This document shows, in pieces, positions 1 to 8,911 of a DNA stretch of 64,000 nt (positions are counted from its first letter, which is position 1; each line of letters begins with the position of its first letter). The notes below the pieces were generated by a model that did not search any database, had not been told where the DNA came from, and saw only the letters and a list, made by a program, of their open reading frames with translations. Source of the DNA: DASPJQ01 sp035299065 (GTDB lineage Bacteria > Bacteroidota > Bacteroidia > Flavobacteriales_D > UBA2798); assembly GCA_035299065.1 (NCBI GenBank), contig DATGXI010000193.1:24953-88952 (forward strand), written 5' to 3'. Both the position numbers and the translations under genes were made by a program.

Positions 1-226
1 TGGATGAATGTGCTGAAATTATTTGAGTGGTAGGTGCACCCGGGAAACTGGTCCATTGCTTGCGAAAATTAAATTGAATGGGAATGTAATCCTTTGCACC
101 GGTTGCGCCTGGGTTTACAATCATTTCATTAAACAAATACTGTGAATTCAATGCAATTTGCTGAGCCGGTGCGTAACCGGCAAATACTATTGCAATTATG
201 GTAATGTAATTTTTACTCATGTGCAT
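1..226 (-). CDS. PorP/SprF family T9SS outer-membrane protein, N-terminal part (cut by window edge)
   Basis: The frame from an ATG at 226 (or 220; a third in-frame ATG lies at 265) runs open to the window edge. After a short signal peptide ending near Ala-Pro-Ala-Gln the mature start reads LNSQYLFNEMIVNPGATG, then an FRKQW motif. This matches the opening of PorP/SprF proteins (Gln-Tyr, N-P-G-x-x-G, F-R-x-Q-W). Members are outer-membrane beta-barrels that assist secretion or surface attachment of a cognate type B sorted adhesin. The gene begins about 45 bp after the stop of an SprB-like gene on the same strand, the arrangement known for sprB-sprF in Flavobacterium johnsoniae, so co-transcription and partnership are likely. 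About three quarters of the protein lies outside the window. Confidence 0.82.
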   Translation of the reverse strand, partial: MHMSKNYITIIAIVFAGYAPAQQIALNSQYLFNEMIVNPGATGAKDYIPIQFNFRKQWTSFPGAPTTQIISAHSS

Positions 227-269
227 GATTTTGGCATTAAAGTATTCGTGAATCTTCGATTTCATAAAC

Positions 270-3200
270 TTATCTTACAATCGTTATGTTTCCGGTATAT
301 GGCTGGATGTCTTTAAATTTCAAATCCAAAATATAATAATAGGTTTCAGACGGCAGAGCGTTGCCATTTACCGTTCCGTCCCAAGGTGTATACAGGCCTT
401 TTTGGCTATGCACTAAATTCCCCCATTTATTAAATACCTGCAATTCCATGTCAGGATACAGCTCAATGTTTTCCATAACCCAGGTGTCGTTATAGGCATC
501 ACCATTGGGAGAAAACGCGTTAACAGGGCTAATACATGGATCGGGGTTTAGCGGAACAAAAGCAGAACCCTGTCCTGTGCAACCCAATAAATCGGTTACG
601 GTTACAGCATATAATTGAGAGGGTAATTCATCAATGAAATCGGTTGTATCACCATTAGACCAAACGTACGTATAGCCTCCGTTTCCTCCGGCCGGCAGTA
701 CTAAAACAGTACCATCTTCCTGGTCGGCACAACTCACTTCGGTTACTTGAAATGTCATTGTAATCGGATCGGGTTCTGAAATTTCTACACTGATTGAATC
801 TGTACAGTTTTTTGTATCAACCACTGCCAAATTATATTGACCAGCCGGAATGTTTAACAGGTCTTCTGTAGTAGAAGCAGAACTGTCAGACCAGGTTGTT
901 GTATAAGCCGGGTTGCCTCCTGTAATGGTAACAAAAATATTTCCATCGGTACCACCAAAGCAACTTACATTTGTAAATGTATAGGTGGCTTCCAACAGGG
1001 CAGGCTGGTCAATTTGAAAAAACATTTCATAAAAGCAATTGTTGGAATCAAGAATTTCTACCTGGTAGATATCTGCCGGGAAACCATTCAAATCTTCTGT
1101 TTGTGCTGAAAGTGCGAAAGTGGAATTAAACCAGGTGAAATCATACGGTGGTGTGCCGCCAAGCGGAGAAACATCAATACTACCATCACTTAAACCAAAA
1201 CAACTAACCGGAACAATTACTTCATTTAAGGTTAATGCGTCAGGTTGATCAACAAAAACCGAATCGGAAATCTGGCAACCGTTTAAATCAGTTACAACAA
1301 AAACATAATTTCCAGCGTTAAGGTTTGAGATCATTGGAGTGGTTGCCCCGTTTGACCATAAATACCCGTATGGTATGGTTCCCCCGGTAACTGTAAGGTC
1401 AATTGATCCATCAGTACCATCATTGCATTTTACATCAACAACTTCAAACGAAAAATTTAAACTGTCAGTGGGTTGCGTTAAGGTAATATTTGCAGAAGCC
1501 GTACAGCCATTCAAATCAGTAACGGTTACTTCATAGAACCCGGCTACTAATAACGAAATATCTTCTGTTACCGAACCATTGTTCCAGGAATAAATATAAG
1601 GTGTTACTCCACCGGTTACAGTTTGATTTACCGAACCATTGTTTCCTCCAAAACAAAGGATGTTTACACCTGTTAAAGAGGTTTCCAAAAGAGGTGGCTG
1701 ATTGATAACAAGGGTGTCTTCAAATGTACAACCATTCGCATCGGTTACCTGGAAGTTATAGGTATCAGCCGCAAAACCATTTAAATCCTGGGTTGTTGTG
1801 CTTAATAAAAAAGTACTGTTGGCCCAGGTATAAGCATAGGGTGTTGTTCCCCCGGTTACGGTAAGGTCAATTTCACCGTTTAACTCACCAAAACAATTCA
1901 CGTCTGTTATGGCATTTGTCACAAGTAAAGCCGCTGCAGGCTGACTTATAACAACGCTATTGGAATACATACAACCGTTTAAATCAGTAATGGTGTAGGA
2001 ATATGTTCCGGCAACAACATTCACAAGGTCTTCGGTTGTAAATGAAGTGGACCATAAATAAGAATAAGGCGGAGTTGCACCGGTAACGGTAAGATCGATA
2101 CTACCGGTGCTTTGACCAAAACAAAGAACATTGGTAACGGCTTCAATTACCGAAAAAGGAGTGTTGGGCTGGGTAATTTCCTGGGTTAAGGTTGCGGTGC
2201 ATCCCAACGCATCAGTAACGGTAACGCTGTATACCGATGCAGGCACTGCTGTTAAATCTTCACTGGTGGAAACGGTTCCACCCAACGAATTAATCCAATT
2301 ATAGCTATAGGCGGCTGTTCCTCCTGTTACAGTTAAATTGATTGAACCGTCAGAACCGCCATAGCAATTCACGTTTGTAAACGTATTGCTTAGCACCAAT
2401 GCCGGTGGTTGGCTTATGACACCGCTTGCAGTTGTTGTACATCCTTTTGAGTCGGTAACAATAACCGTATAATTATCGGCCACCACATTTACCAGGTTAG
2501 GCCCTGTTTCAGAAAATAAACTTGTAGAATTTGACCATTGGTAAATGTAACCAGGTGTGCCTCCTGAAGGAGAAAAGAAAAGCGACCCGGTTGCTGCCCC
2601 GTTACAATTAACGTCAGTTGAATTTAATGTTCCGGTTAGTGCAGCAGGTTGATTTATGGTAAAACCGTTGGTTAATGTACAGCCTTTGGCATCGGTAATT
2701 AAAACCGTATACGTTCCTTGTGTAACATTGGTTAAATCCTGTGCGCTGCTGCCTGTACTCCAGCTGTAGCTGTAAGGTGATGTTCCTCCCCATACGGTTA
2801 AATCAATATCACCGGTTGCAGTGCCAAAACAATCAACATCGCTGATAACAAATGATTGGTTTAATGCTTCAATGGGTTGGCTAATGGTGTACGATGTATT
2901 ATTCGTACAAAACTTACTATCTGTAACAACTAAGGTATACGTTCCTGCAGGAGCACCTGTAAGATCTTCTGAACCCGATGTGGTTGGACCTGTCCAGCTA
3001 TAAGCATAACCGGGAGTTCCACCAGTTACGGTAACATTTACCGACCCTGTTGCATTTCCAAAACAGTTGACATTTGAAATAACACCTGAAACAGCAATAG
3101 GATCAGGAGCGTCAACAACCACAGCACCTACAACAACACAACCAGTGGACTCATCTTTCACATTTACGGTATATGTTCCCACAGCAAGACCGGTTATTGT

Positions 3201-3443
3201 ACTTGATAATGCAGCAGTACTTACAATGGTTCCGTTAGACCATGTGTATGTATAGGGACCAGTACTTGCAACCAATATGGTAACAGTTGCCTGTCCGTTT
3301 GAAAAACCGTTGCAGGACGCATCAACGCCCGAGGTTATAATGGTTGGACATGCAGGAGGCAGCGATTCAACAATTTTATTTGAATAGACATTGGTTTGAA
3401 AAACCCAGATTAATAAAACCAAAAGACAAATCCCATTTTTCAT
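270..3443 (-). CDS. SprB-repeat surface adhesin with T9SS type B (gliding-motility-associated) C-terminal sorting domain
   Basis: A 1057-residue secreted protein. Residues 1-21 are a signal peptide (MKNGICLL start). Twelve tandem SprB-type repeats of about 75-85 residues follow. Each has a V-x-C-F/N-G, a G-S-I-D-L-T-V-x-G-G-T-P-x-Y core, a W-S-N/T-G turn, a G-T-Y-x-V-x-V-T-D segment and a closing Gln-Pro. The last ~88 residues form the type B sorting domain: F-S-P-N-G-D-x-Y-N-D-T-W, then F-N-K-W-G-N, P-W-D-G-T and L-P-S-E-x-Y-Y-Y. Such proteins are exported by the type IX system and held on the surface; the family includes gliding and adhesion filaments. It starts 3 bp after the stop of a paralogous upstream gene and is followed by a PorP/SprF gene. 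Whether it acts in gliding, adhesion or both cannot be read here. Confidence 0.9.
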   Translation of the reverse strand: MKNGICLLVLLIWVFQTNVYSNKIVESLPPACPTIITSGVDASCNGFSNGQATVTILVASTGPYTYTWSNGTIVSTAALSSTITGLAVGTYTVNVKDESTGCVVVGAVVVDAPDPIAVSGVISNVNCFGNATGSVNVTVTGGTPGYAYSWTGPTTSGSEDLTGAPAGTYTLVVTDSKFCTNNTSYTISQPIEALNQSFVISDVDCFGTATGDIDLTVWGGTSPYSYSWSTGSSAQDLTNVTQGTYTVLITDAKGCTLTNGFTINQPAALTGTLNSTDVNCNGAATGSLFFSPSGGTPGYIYQWSNSTSLFSETGPNLVNVVADNYTVIVTDSKGCTTTASGVISQPPALVLSNTFTNVNCYGGSDGSINLTVTGGTAAYSYNWINSLGGTVSTSEDLTAVPASVYSVTVTDALGCTATLTQEITQPNTPFSVIEAVTNVLCFGQSTGSIDLTVTGATPPYSYLWSTSFTTEDLVNVVAGTYSYTITDLNGCMYSNSVVISQPAAALLVTNAITDVNCFGELNGEIDLTVTGGTTPYAYTWANSTFLLSTTTQDLNGFAADTYNFQVTDANGCTFEDTLVINQPPLLETSLTGVNILCFGGNNGSVNQTVTGGVTPYIYSWNNGSVTEDISLLVAGFYEVTVTDLNGCTASANITLTQPTDSLNFSFEVVDVKCNDGTDGSIDLTVTGGTIPYGYLWSNGATTPMISNLNAGNYVFVVTDLNGCQISDSVFVDQPDALTLNEVIVPVSCFGLSDGSIDVSPLGGTPPYDFTWFNSTFALSAQTEDLNGFPADIYQVEILDSNNCFYEMFFQIDQPALLEATYTFTNVSCFGGTDGNIFVTITGGNPAYTTTWSDSSASTTEDLLNIPAGQYNLAVVDTKNCTDSISVEISEPDPITMTFQVTEVSCADQEDGTVLVLPAGGNGGYTYVWSNGDTTDFIDELPSQLYAVTVTDLLGCTGQGSAFVPLNPDPCISPVNAFSPNGDAYNDTWVMENIELYPDMELQVFNKWGNLVHSQKGLYTPWDGTVNGNALPSETYYYILDLKFKDIQPYTGNITIVR

Positions 3444-3446
3444 TTT

Positions 3447-6400
3447 CTATCGAATGATTGTTAACGATCCTGTGTAAGTATTGTCTTCAGGATTATTAAG
3501 TTTAATAATGTAGTAATATACTTCTGATGGCAATGGATTTCCATTATGTGTTCCGTCCCAGGGAGTATACCCGTTTTCGGAAGAGAACAATTCGTTCCCC
3601 CATTTATTGAATATTTTTACTGAAGCACTTGGATACAATTCAATGTTTTCCAAAACCCAGGTATCATTATAATTATCGCCATTAGGCGTAAACGTGTTTG
3701 GTACGGTAACACATTCGGCCTGGTTAGCCAAAATTTCAAAATCAAATGTACGGGTACAAAGATTATTGTCGGTAATGGTTAAGGCATACAGGCCCGGCTG
3801 AAGTTGTGCTGCGTTTTGAGAAGTTTGTCCATTGCTCCAGGCGTATACATAAGGTGTGGTTCCGCCAGCAGGACTTATATTAATTCCTCCGTCAAATTGA
3901 TCAACACAACTTACGGGAACAATCTCGTAGGTTAGTTGAATTTGATCAGGCTCATCAACAAAAACAGTATTGCTTACCTGACAACCCTGGCTGTCGGTTC
4001 CTGAAAAAATATAGTCACCGGTTACAAGATTAATGGCATCTTCGGTGGTTTGACCATTGCTCCAAACGGTGGTAAATGGTGGGGTTCCGCCTGAGTAAGT
4101 AACATCAATTACACCGGTACTGTCGCCATAACAACCCACGTTTGTTACTGCATAAGCAGCCGTTTGCAAGGCCGGTTCAGTCACGGTAATGTATTGCTCA
4201 TTTATACATCCATTTGCATCCTCAACCACTACATAATATACTGCAGCACCTAAATCACTTAATGTTTCAGATGGATTATTCAATAAAATATCGTTCTGGT
4301 TCCCCCACGAAAAATAATAGGGTTGAACTCCGCCTGATATGGTGAGAATAATTTCACCATTGGTAAATCCAAAGCAAGTTACATTGGTGATAACTGATGA
4401 AACGGCAAGGGCCGTTGGGGCGTTAAGTACCGCACCGGTGAAGGCCGTACAGCCCTGGGCATCGGTAACGGTTAATGAATAAGCACCTGTTGCCAGGGAT
4501 GAAATATCGGGTGTTGTACCACCAGTTGACCATGCATACGTATAAGGCAATGTGCCCCCGCTTACAAATGATTGAATGGAGCCGGTATTGCCACCGTTGC
4601 ATTGAACGTCTACCGGGTTTAATGAGACCATGAGTGCAGCGTTTGGCTGATTAACGATATAATCAGCGTTTTGAATACATCCATTTGCGTCAGTAACAAC
4701 AACCGAATAAGTACCTGAAAGTACAGCTGAAATATCTTCTGTAAGAGCACCATTTGACCAAACAAATGAATACCCCGGAGTACCACCTGCAATGGTAATG
4801 TCAACGGCACCATCATTCAGTCCAAAACAATTTACATCGTTTACAATTCCGGATATGTTTATTGGAGCGGCAGGTTGAGTAATGCTGGTTGTTATCGTTT
4901 CCTGGCATCCGTTTGCATCGGTTACAACCACTGTATAAGCATCAGCAACCAGCGTGGAAATATCCTGTGTAAATACATTCAGTATTAAGCTGGCGCTGTT
5001 TGACCATTGGTAGGTATAAGGAGCTGTTCCACCAGAAGGTGTTAAATCAATAGCCCCTGTATTGTTACCAAAACATAAAACATTGGTTGGTATTGTTGAG
5101 AGCGTAAGTGCTGCTGCCGGTTGGGTAATGGTTTGACTTGCTAATGCCACACACCCTTTGGAATCAGTAACGGTAAGATCATACGTTCCCGCAATTAAAC
5201 TATTCACACCTGGCGTTGTTGCACCATTGCTCCATAAATACGTATACGCTGTTGTTCCACCTGTAACAACTGATGAAACGGATCCTGTACTATCACCAAA
5301 ACATAAAACATTTGTTCCCGTTAAAGCAATGTTTAGCGTGGCCGAAGGTTGAACCAATGTATAAGAGAATGTTTTAATGCATCCGTTAAAATCAGTTACA
5401 GTCAATGAATAATTGCCTGCAGGAATTCCAGTCAGGGACGATGAGGTGGCACCGGTTGACCATAAATAGGAGTATGCAGCGGTTCCGCCAGAAATAACAG
5501 GGTCAATTGACCCGGTTGACTGTCCAAAACAATTAATGTGCACTAATAATGGAGTAGTAGAAATTTCCTGTGAAGGCTGGGTTATCAGTTGATTTGCCAA
5601 GGCAACGCAACCATTCATGTCTGTAACCGAAACTTCATAGGTTCCAGCCACAAGGTTGACTAAATCTTCGCTTACAAACGGTAACACTAAACCAGCACTT
5701 GACCATTCATAAGAATAACCTGCTGTTCCACCACTGGTAGTTAAATCAATGGTTCCATTTGCACCACCATTACATGAAACATTGGTTCCACTGATTGATA
5801 AAGAAAGTGGCGCTGCCGGTTGAGTTACCAAATAAGACTGGTTGCTTATACAACCATTACCATCCGTAAGGGTTAGTGTATAATTGTTAGCAGCTACACC
5901 GGTAAGGTCCTCTGTAGTTTGACCAGAGCTCCATGAATACGCGTAAGGTAATTCACCGCCAAAAACATCAACCTGTATTATACCATCAAGCGCGCCATTG
6001 CACTTTACATGGGTAATGGCGGCAGTTTGACCCAATAAATTTGGTTGTGAAATGTCAACGGCTATGGATTGAACACAGTTGTTGATATCAGTTACGGTTA
6101 CAACATAAGTACCGGTATTTAAACTGCTAATGTCCTCGGTAGTTTGTCCGCTGCTCCAACTATAAGAATAAGGGGCTGTACCTCCGGTAACGGTAATGTC
6201 AATAAAGCCATCATTTGTTCCTCCATTACATTGTTTATCTTGTTTTGTATACGCAATGTTTAATTGCTGTGCCGGTTCAAGAATTGTTGCCCCGGTAAAT
6301 AATTCACACCCGTGTGCATCATATACAATTACGTTATACGGGCCGGCTGTTAAACCAGAAATATCCTGTGTTGTTTGCCCGCTTGTCCAGCTGTATGTAT

Positions 6401-8060
6401 AAGGAGTGCTTAAATCATACGCGGTAGCATTTATGGTCACGTCAATGGAACCGGTATTATCACCGTTACACAAAACATTGGTTTGCGTTGCAGAAATAAT
6501 TTGTGGACTTGCAACCATGGTAAATGCAGGCATGGTGTATTCATCAAACCCTTCCAATGCCCAGGTATTGTCATACCAATCATATGAAAAATTGGTGATG
6601 GGCCATGTATAGGACCACAACGGATCAGAAAGTCCCAAATCAGCTAAACTAATATCAATGGCAGGCGATACAACAGCCGGTATAGTAAATGCGGGGGTAC
6701 AAGCTGTGTAGGTACACCAGCACCATGGACAAGACCAGGAAGGACAAGGGTATGGAATAGGTATACAAATTTCGGGAACGTATATTGCGGGTGTAATGGT
6801 AATGGCAGGAATGGTAAGGCTGAATGAAATGGCCGATAAGTTTAAAGATAATTGTACAGAATCGTAGGTGTGGTTCCTGAAGGTGCCATCAATGCTATAG
6901 GTTGGAATAATATTTAATTCTTCAAAATAGCAGGGGAATTTATAATTAAAAGAACCTCCAACCTGCACATTAATAATGGACGATGTTCCGCTTGATGTTA
7001 CAGCACCGGTTGGCCCGTATGCCGTATAGTCTACAGCAACCGGAAATTCGTACTTACCATAAACTTTAGGCGTAAAATCAAAACATTGTTTGTTGTGAAA
7101 ATCAAGATTTAAAAATGCGCTGAAAAAAGACCATGAAACCGTTGCGTCTGTAACTCCCAGGGGAATGTCTTCAGATCCGTCAAGGTTGGCCAAAACCAAA
7201 CCAACGGGACCGGGAATATTTCCAAGTAAATCAAAAATATTGAGTGAAATTTGTACATAAGCCGAGTCAGGATCTTCTCCGCCTCCGCAGGCATATAAAT
7301 CCGTTCCACTTACCCCATCCGTTGTATAAACATGTGGTAAATCCAAAACACCCTCTAATCCAAATTCACCCAACGGATCGCCCGGAATCATGGATGTGCT
7401 TAATGGAAAGATTGGATACGAATAGAGGGGCGTACTGCCATTAAAACTAAAAAAAGAAATTTCACTTTCGTTAAGGGTAAGAATATTGATGTTTTGCATT
7501 CCTGTACTGAAAGAAGGAATTATTGGAAAAGTAACACAGCCAAAGGCGCACAATGTTGCTGATAAACCTGCACCCATTTCAAAATAAACATCCAGTGTTG
7601 CTTCACCGGCATTTGGATAAATGGTATTTAATTCGGTTCCGGGCTCCAATGTATAGCTTGTTGCAACGGTTACCTGGTCACCCGGGTCATAAGTGGCATC
7701 CGTATTCATGGAGAGTTCAACATTAATCGGGTACTTAACTTCAACCTCACCACTTGAAAATCCCTGAATTTTAAATTCAGAGCCTATTGTACCCGAAAAA
7801 TTTCCATTTATTGCCGCACCAAAACTAGATCCTAAAATGGTGGTAATTGCACTGTAACCAAAACTTTCATTCCAGCTTACTTCAAATAAGGGAACCGTCA
7901 TGTTCATGGTGAAAGGATCCCATGAAGGGCCCCACATGTTTTGCATTCCCGATTCAAAAGGCACACTATAATTAACAATCTGCTGGGCCTGTGTGTTAGC
8001 AGAACTTTGCCAAAATACAATCACAAAACAAAAAATCCGGGTAAAGTTTTTTATACGCAT
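3447..8060 (-). CDS. Large SprB-repeat adhesin with a unique N-terminal domain and T9SS type B sorting domain
   Basis: ATG at 8060 (1537 residues) is preferred over one 33 nt upstream, because it begins directly with a signal peptide (MRIKNFTRIFCFVIVFW...) and lies 2 bp after the previous stop; the longer form would overlap that gene. After the signal come about 480 residues of non-repetitive beta-rich sequence. Near its end is a short segment crowded with Cys, Trp and Pro (around residues 440-475). Twelve SprB-type repeats follow, then a type B sorting domain very close to that of the downstream paralogue (F-T-P-N-G-D-N-Y-N-D-T-W, P-W-D-G-T-H-N-G). It is probably secreted by T9SS and displayed on the surface. 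The N-terminal part matches no family I recognise and may be the binding head. Confidence 0.88.
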   Translation of the reverse strand: MRIKNFTRIFCFVIVFWQSSANTQAQQIVNYSVPFESGMQNMWGPSWDPFTMNMTVPLFEVSWNESFGYSAITTILGSSFGAAINGNFSGTIGSEFKIQGFSSGEVEVKYPINVELSMNTDATYDPGDQVTVATSYTLEPGTELNTIYPNAGEATLDVYFEMGAGLSATLCAFGCVTFPIIPSFSTGMQNINILTLNESEISFFSFNGSTPLYSYPIFPLSTSMIPGDPLGEFGLEGVLDLPHVYTTDGVSGTDLYACGGGEDPDSAYVQISLNIFDLLGNIPGPVGLVLANLDGSEDIPLGVTDATVSWSFFSAFLNLDFHNKQCFDFTPKVYGKYEFPVAVDYTAYGPTGAVTSSGTSSIINVQVGGSFNYKFPCYFEELNIIPTYSIDGTFRNHTYDSVQLSLNLSAISFSLTIPAITITPAIYVPEICIPIPYPCPSWSCPWCWCTYTACTPAFTIPAVVSPAIDISLADLGLSDPLWSYTWPITNFSYDWYDNTWALEGFDEYTMPAFTMVASPQIISATQTNVLCNGDNTGSIDVTINATAYDLSTPYTYSWTSGQTTQDISGLTAGPYNVIVYDAHGCELFTGATILEPAQQLNIAYTKQDKQCNGGTNDGFIDITVTGGTAPYSYSWSSGQTTEDISSLNTGTYVVTVTDINNCVQSIAVDISQPNLLGQTAAITHVKCNGALDGIIQVDVFGGELPYAYSWSSGQTTEDLTGVAANNYTLTLTDGNGCISNQSYLVTQPAAPLSLSISGTNVSCNGGANGTIDLTTSGGTAGYSYEWSSAGLVLPFVSEDLVNLVAGTYEVSVTDMNGCVALANQLITQPSQEISTTPLLVHINCFGQSTGSIDPVISGGTAAYSYLWSTGATSSSLTGIPAGNYSLTVTDFNGCIKTFSYTLVQPSATLNIALTGTNVLCFGDSTGSVSSVVTGGTTAYTYLWSNGATTPGVNSLIAGTYDLTVTDSKGCVALASQTITQPAAALTLSTIPTNVLCFGNNTGAIDLTPSGGTAPYTYQWSNSASLILNVFTQDISTLVADAYTVVVTDANGCQETITTSITQPAAPINISGIVNDVNCFGLNDGAVDITIAGGTPGYSFVWSNGALTEDISAVLSGTYSVVVTDANGCIQNADYIVNQPNAALMVSLNPVDVQCNGGNTGSIQSFVSGGTLPYTYAWSTGGTTPDISSLATGAYSLTVTDAQGCTAFTGAVLNAPTALAVSSVITNVTCFGFTNGEIILTISGGVQPYYFSWGNQNDILLNNPSETLSDLGAAVYYVVVEDANGCINEQYITVTEPALQTAAYAVTNVGCYGDSTGVIDVTYSGGTPPFTTVWSNGQTTEDAINLVTGDYIFSGTDSQGCQVSNTVFVDEPDQIQLTYEIVPVSCVDQFDGGINISPAGGTTPYVYAWSNGQTSQNAAQLQPGLYALTITDNNLCTRTFDFEILANQAECVTVPNTFTPNGDNYNDTWVLENIELYPSASVKIFNKWGNELFSSENGYTPWDGTHNGNPLPSEVYYYIIKLNNPEDNTYTGSLTIIR

Positions 8061-8062
8061 TC

Positions 8063-8608
8063 TTATGGATTTAAAGTGATTGTTTGCGTACACTGCAAGA
8101 TATTTGCATCAAGTAAAGCATCATACTGCCTGGGATAGGTAATGGCTAGCCAAAGCGTTTTATTCAAGTCACCTGCATAAACAAAATACCTTATAAATTC
8201 TTTACCGCTCAATACAAATGAAAACTTATAAATAAGACCTTTTGTTCCACTGGCAGAAACCATGTCTTTTTTTTCGATAAAAACAAGCTGATTTTTTTGA
8301 AAAAACTCGTTTGTCATTCCTTTGTCTATGTCTATAAAACTTACGTTTTCCAGCATAGTCATAATGATAGCAGCACTTGCCTGGTAGTGAATATAGCCGT
8401 TAAATTTGTCAGCCACAACAAAACCTTCGGGAGGTGTAAGCATTTTAAGATTTGCTAACCCTTGTTTTGGCACAACAACTTTTATTGAATCCTGTTTTGA
8501 ATGTTGAGAATGTAAGGTGTCGTTTTGCGCATCAACATGAATATGACATACAACAACAAATAAAACCAAAATTATTCGTTTATTAAAAATAAACAGCTGT
8601 TTTATCAT
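8063..8608 (-). CDS. Small secreted protein of unknown function, first gene of the adhesin operon
   Basis: A 181-residue protein with an N-terminal signal peptide (hydrophobic stretch at about 11-24, cleavage near V-D-A-Q). A polar linker follows, then one compact ~135-residue domain beginning near the M-L-T-P-P-E-G-F motif. The alternation of short strands (G-Y-I-H-Y-Q-A-S, F-I-E-K-K-D, K-F-S-F-V-L-S, W-L-A-I-T-Y-P) resembles small PsbP/Mog1-like alpha-beta domains, but this is only a pattern impression. It is separated by 2 bp from the SprB-like gene downstream, so the two are almost certainly translated from one message and may share a surface or periplasmic role. No catalytic motif is visible. 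Confidence 0.6.
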   Translation of the reverse strand: MIKQLFIFNKRIILVLFVVVCHIHVDAQNDTLHSQHSKQDSIKVVVPKQGLANLKMLTPPEGFVVADKFNGYIHYQASAAIIMTMLENVSFIDIDKGMTNEFFQKNQLVFIEKKDMVSASGTKGLIYKFSFVLSGKEFIRYFVYAGDLNKTLWLAITYPRQYDALLDANILQCTQTITLNP

Positions 8609-8911
8609 AAGGCGACAAAGGGAAAGTTTACGTAAAACTAAAAAATTCTTACAACAAACAGGATTTATTCTAAAGAATTTCTTCCGGGGGATTTATTTTG
8701 GTCGACAATCAACGTATAACCAACATATTAATAGGATTTAGGATGCAATGTACTAATCCGATTCAGGAAGACACACGGTAGACACAATCACCAAGGAGTG
8801 AATGAATCAGAAACGCATTGCAACAAAGCATCGTTTTATATTAATTTTATTTCTGACAACCTGAAATTTTATTTATAAATTTGGTTGCATTTGAACCAAA
8901 AAAAACACTCA
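8609..8911. other. Intergenic region between divergent units
   Basis: About 300 bp between the minus-strand adhesin operon and the plus-strand giant T9SS protein. I see no coding pattern. It carries a plus-strand -7 element (8876-8883). No equally clear element was found for the minus strand next to 8608. Confidence 0.6.
8876..8883 (+). promoter_or_regulatory. Bacteroidota -7 promoter element (TAnnTTTG)
   Basis: TAAATTTG fits TAnnTTTG exactly and lies 28 nt before the ATG at 8912. It also argues against the TTG at 8885 as a start codon, since that would sit at or before the transcription start. No clear TTG -33 element was found at the usual distance. Confidence 0.5.

Noticed and set aside
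270..8060. Regular ~230-bp periodicity suggesting a tandem DNA repeat or CRISPR-like array
   Set aside because: The periodicity is that of SprB protein repeats in long open frames; the units are diverged and there are no short identical repeats with unique spacers.
8061..8093. Earlier ATG for the 1537-residue adhesin
   Set aside because: It would overlap the previous gene and put eleven polar residues before a complete signal peptide.
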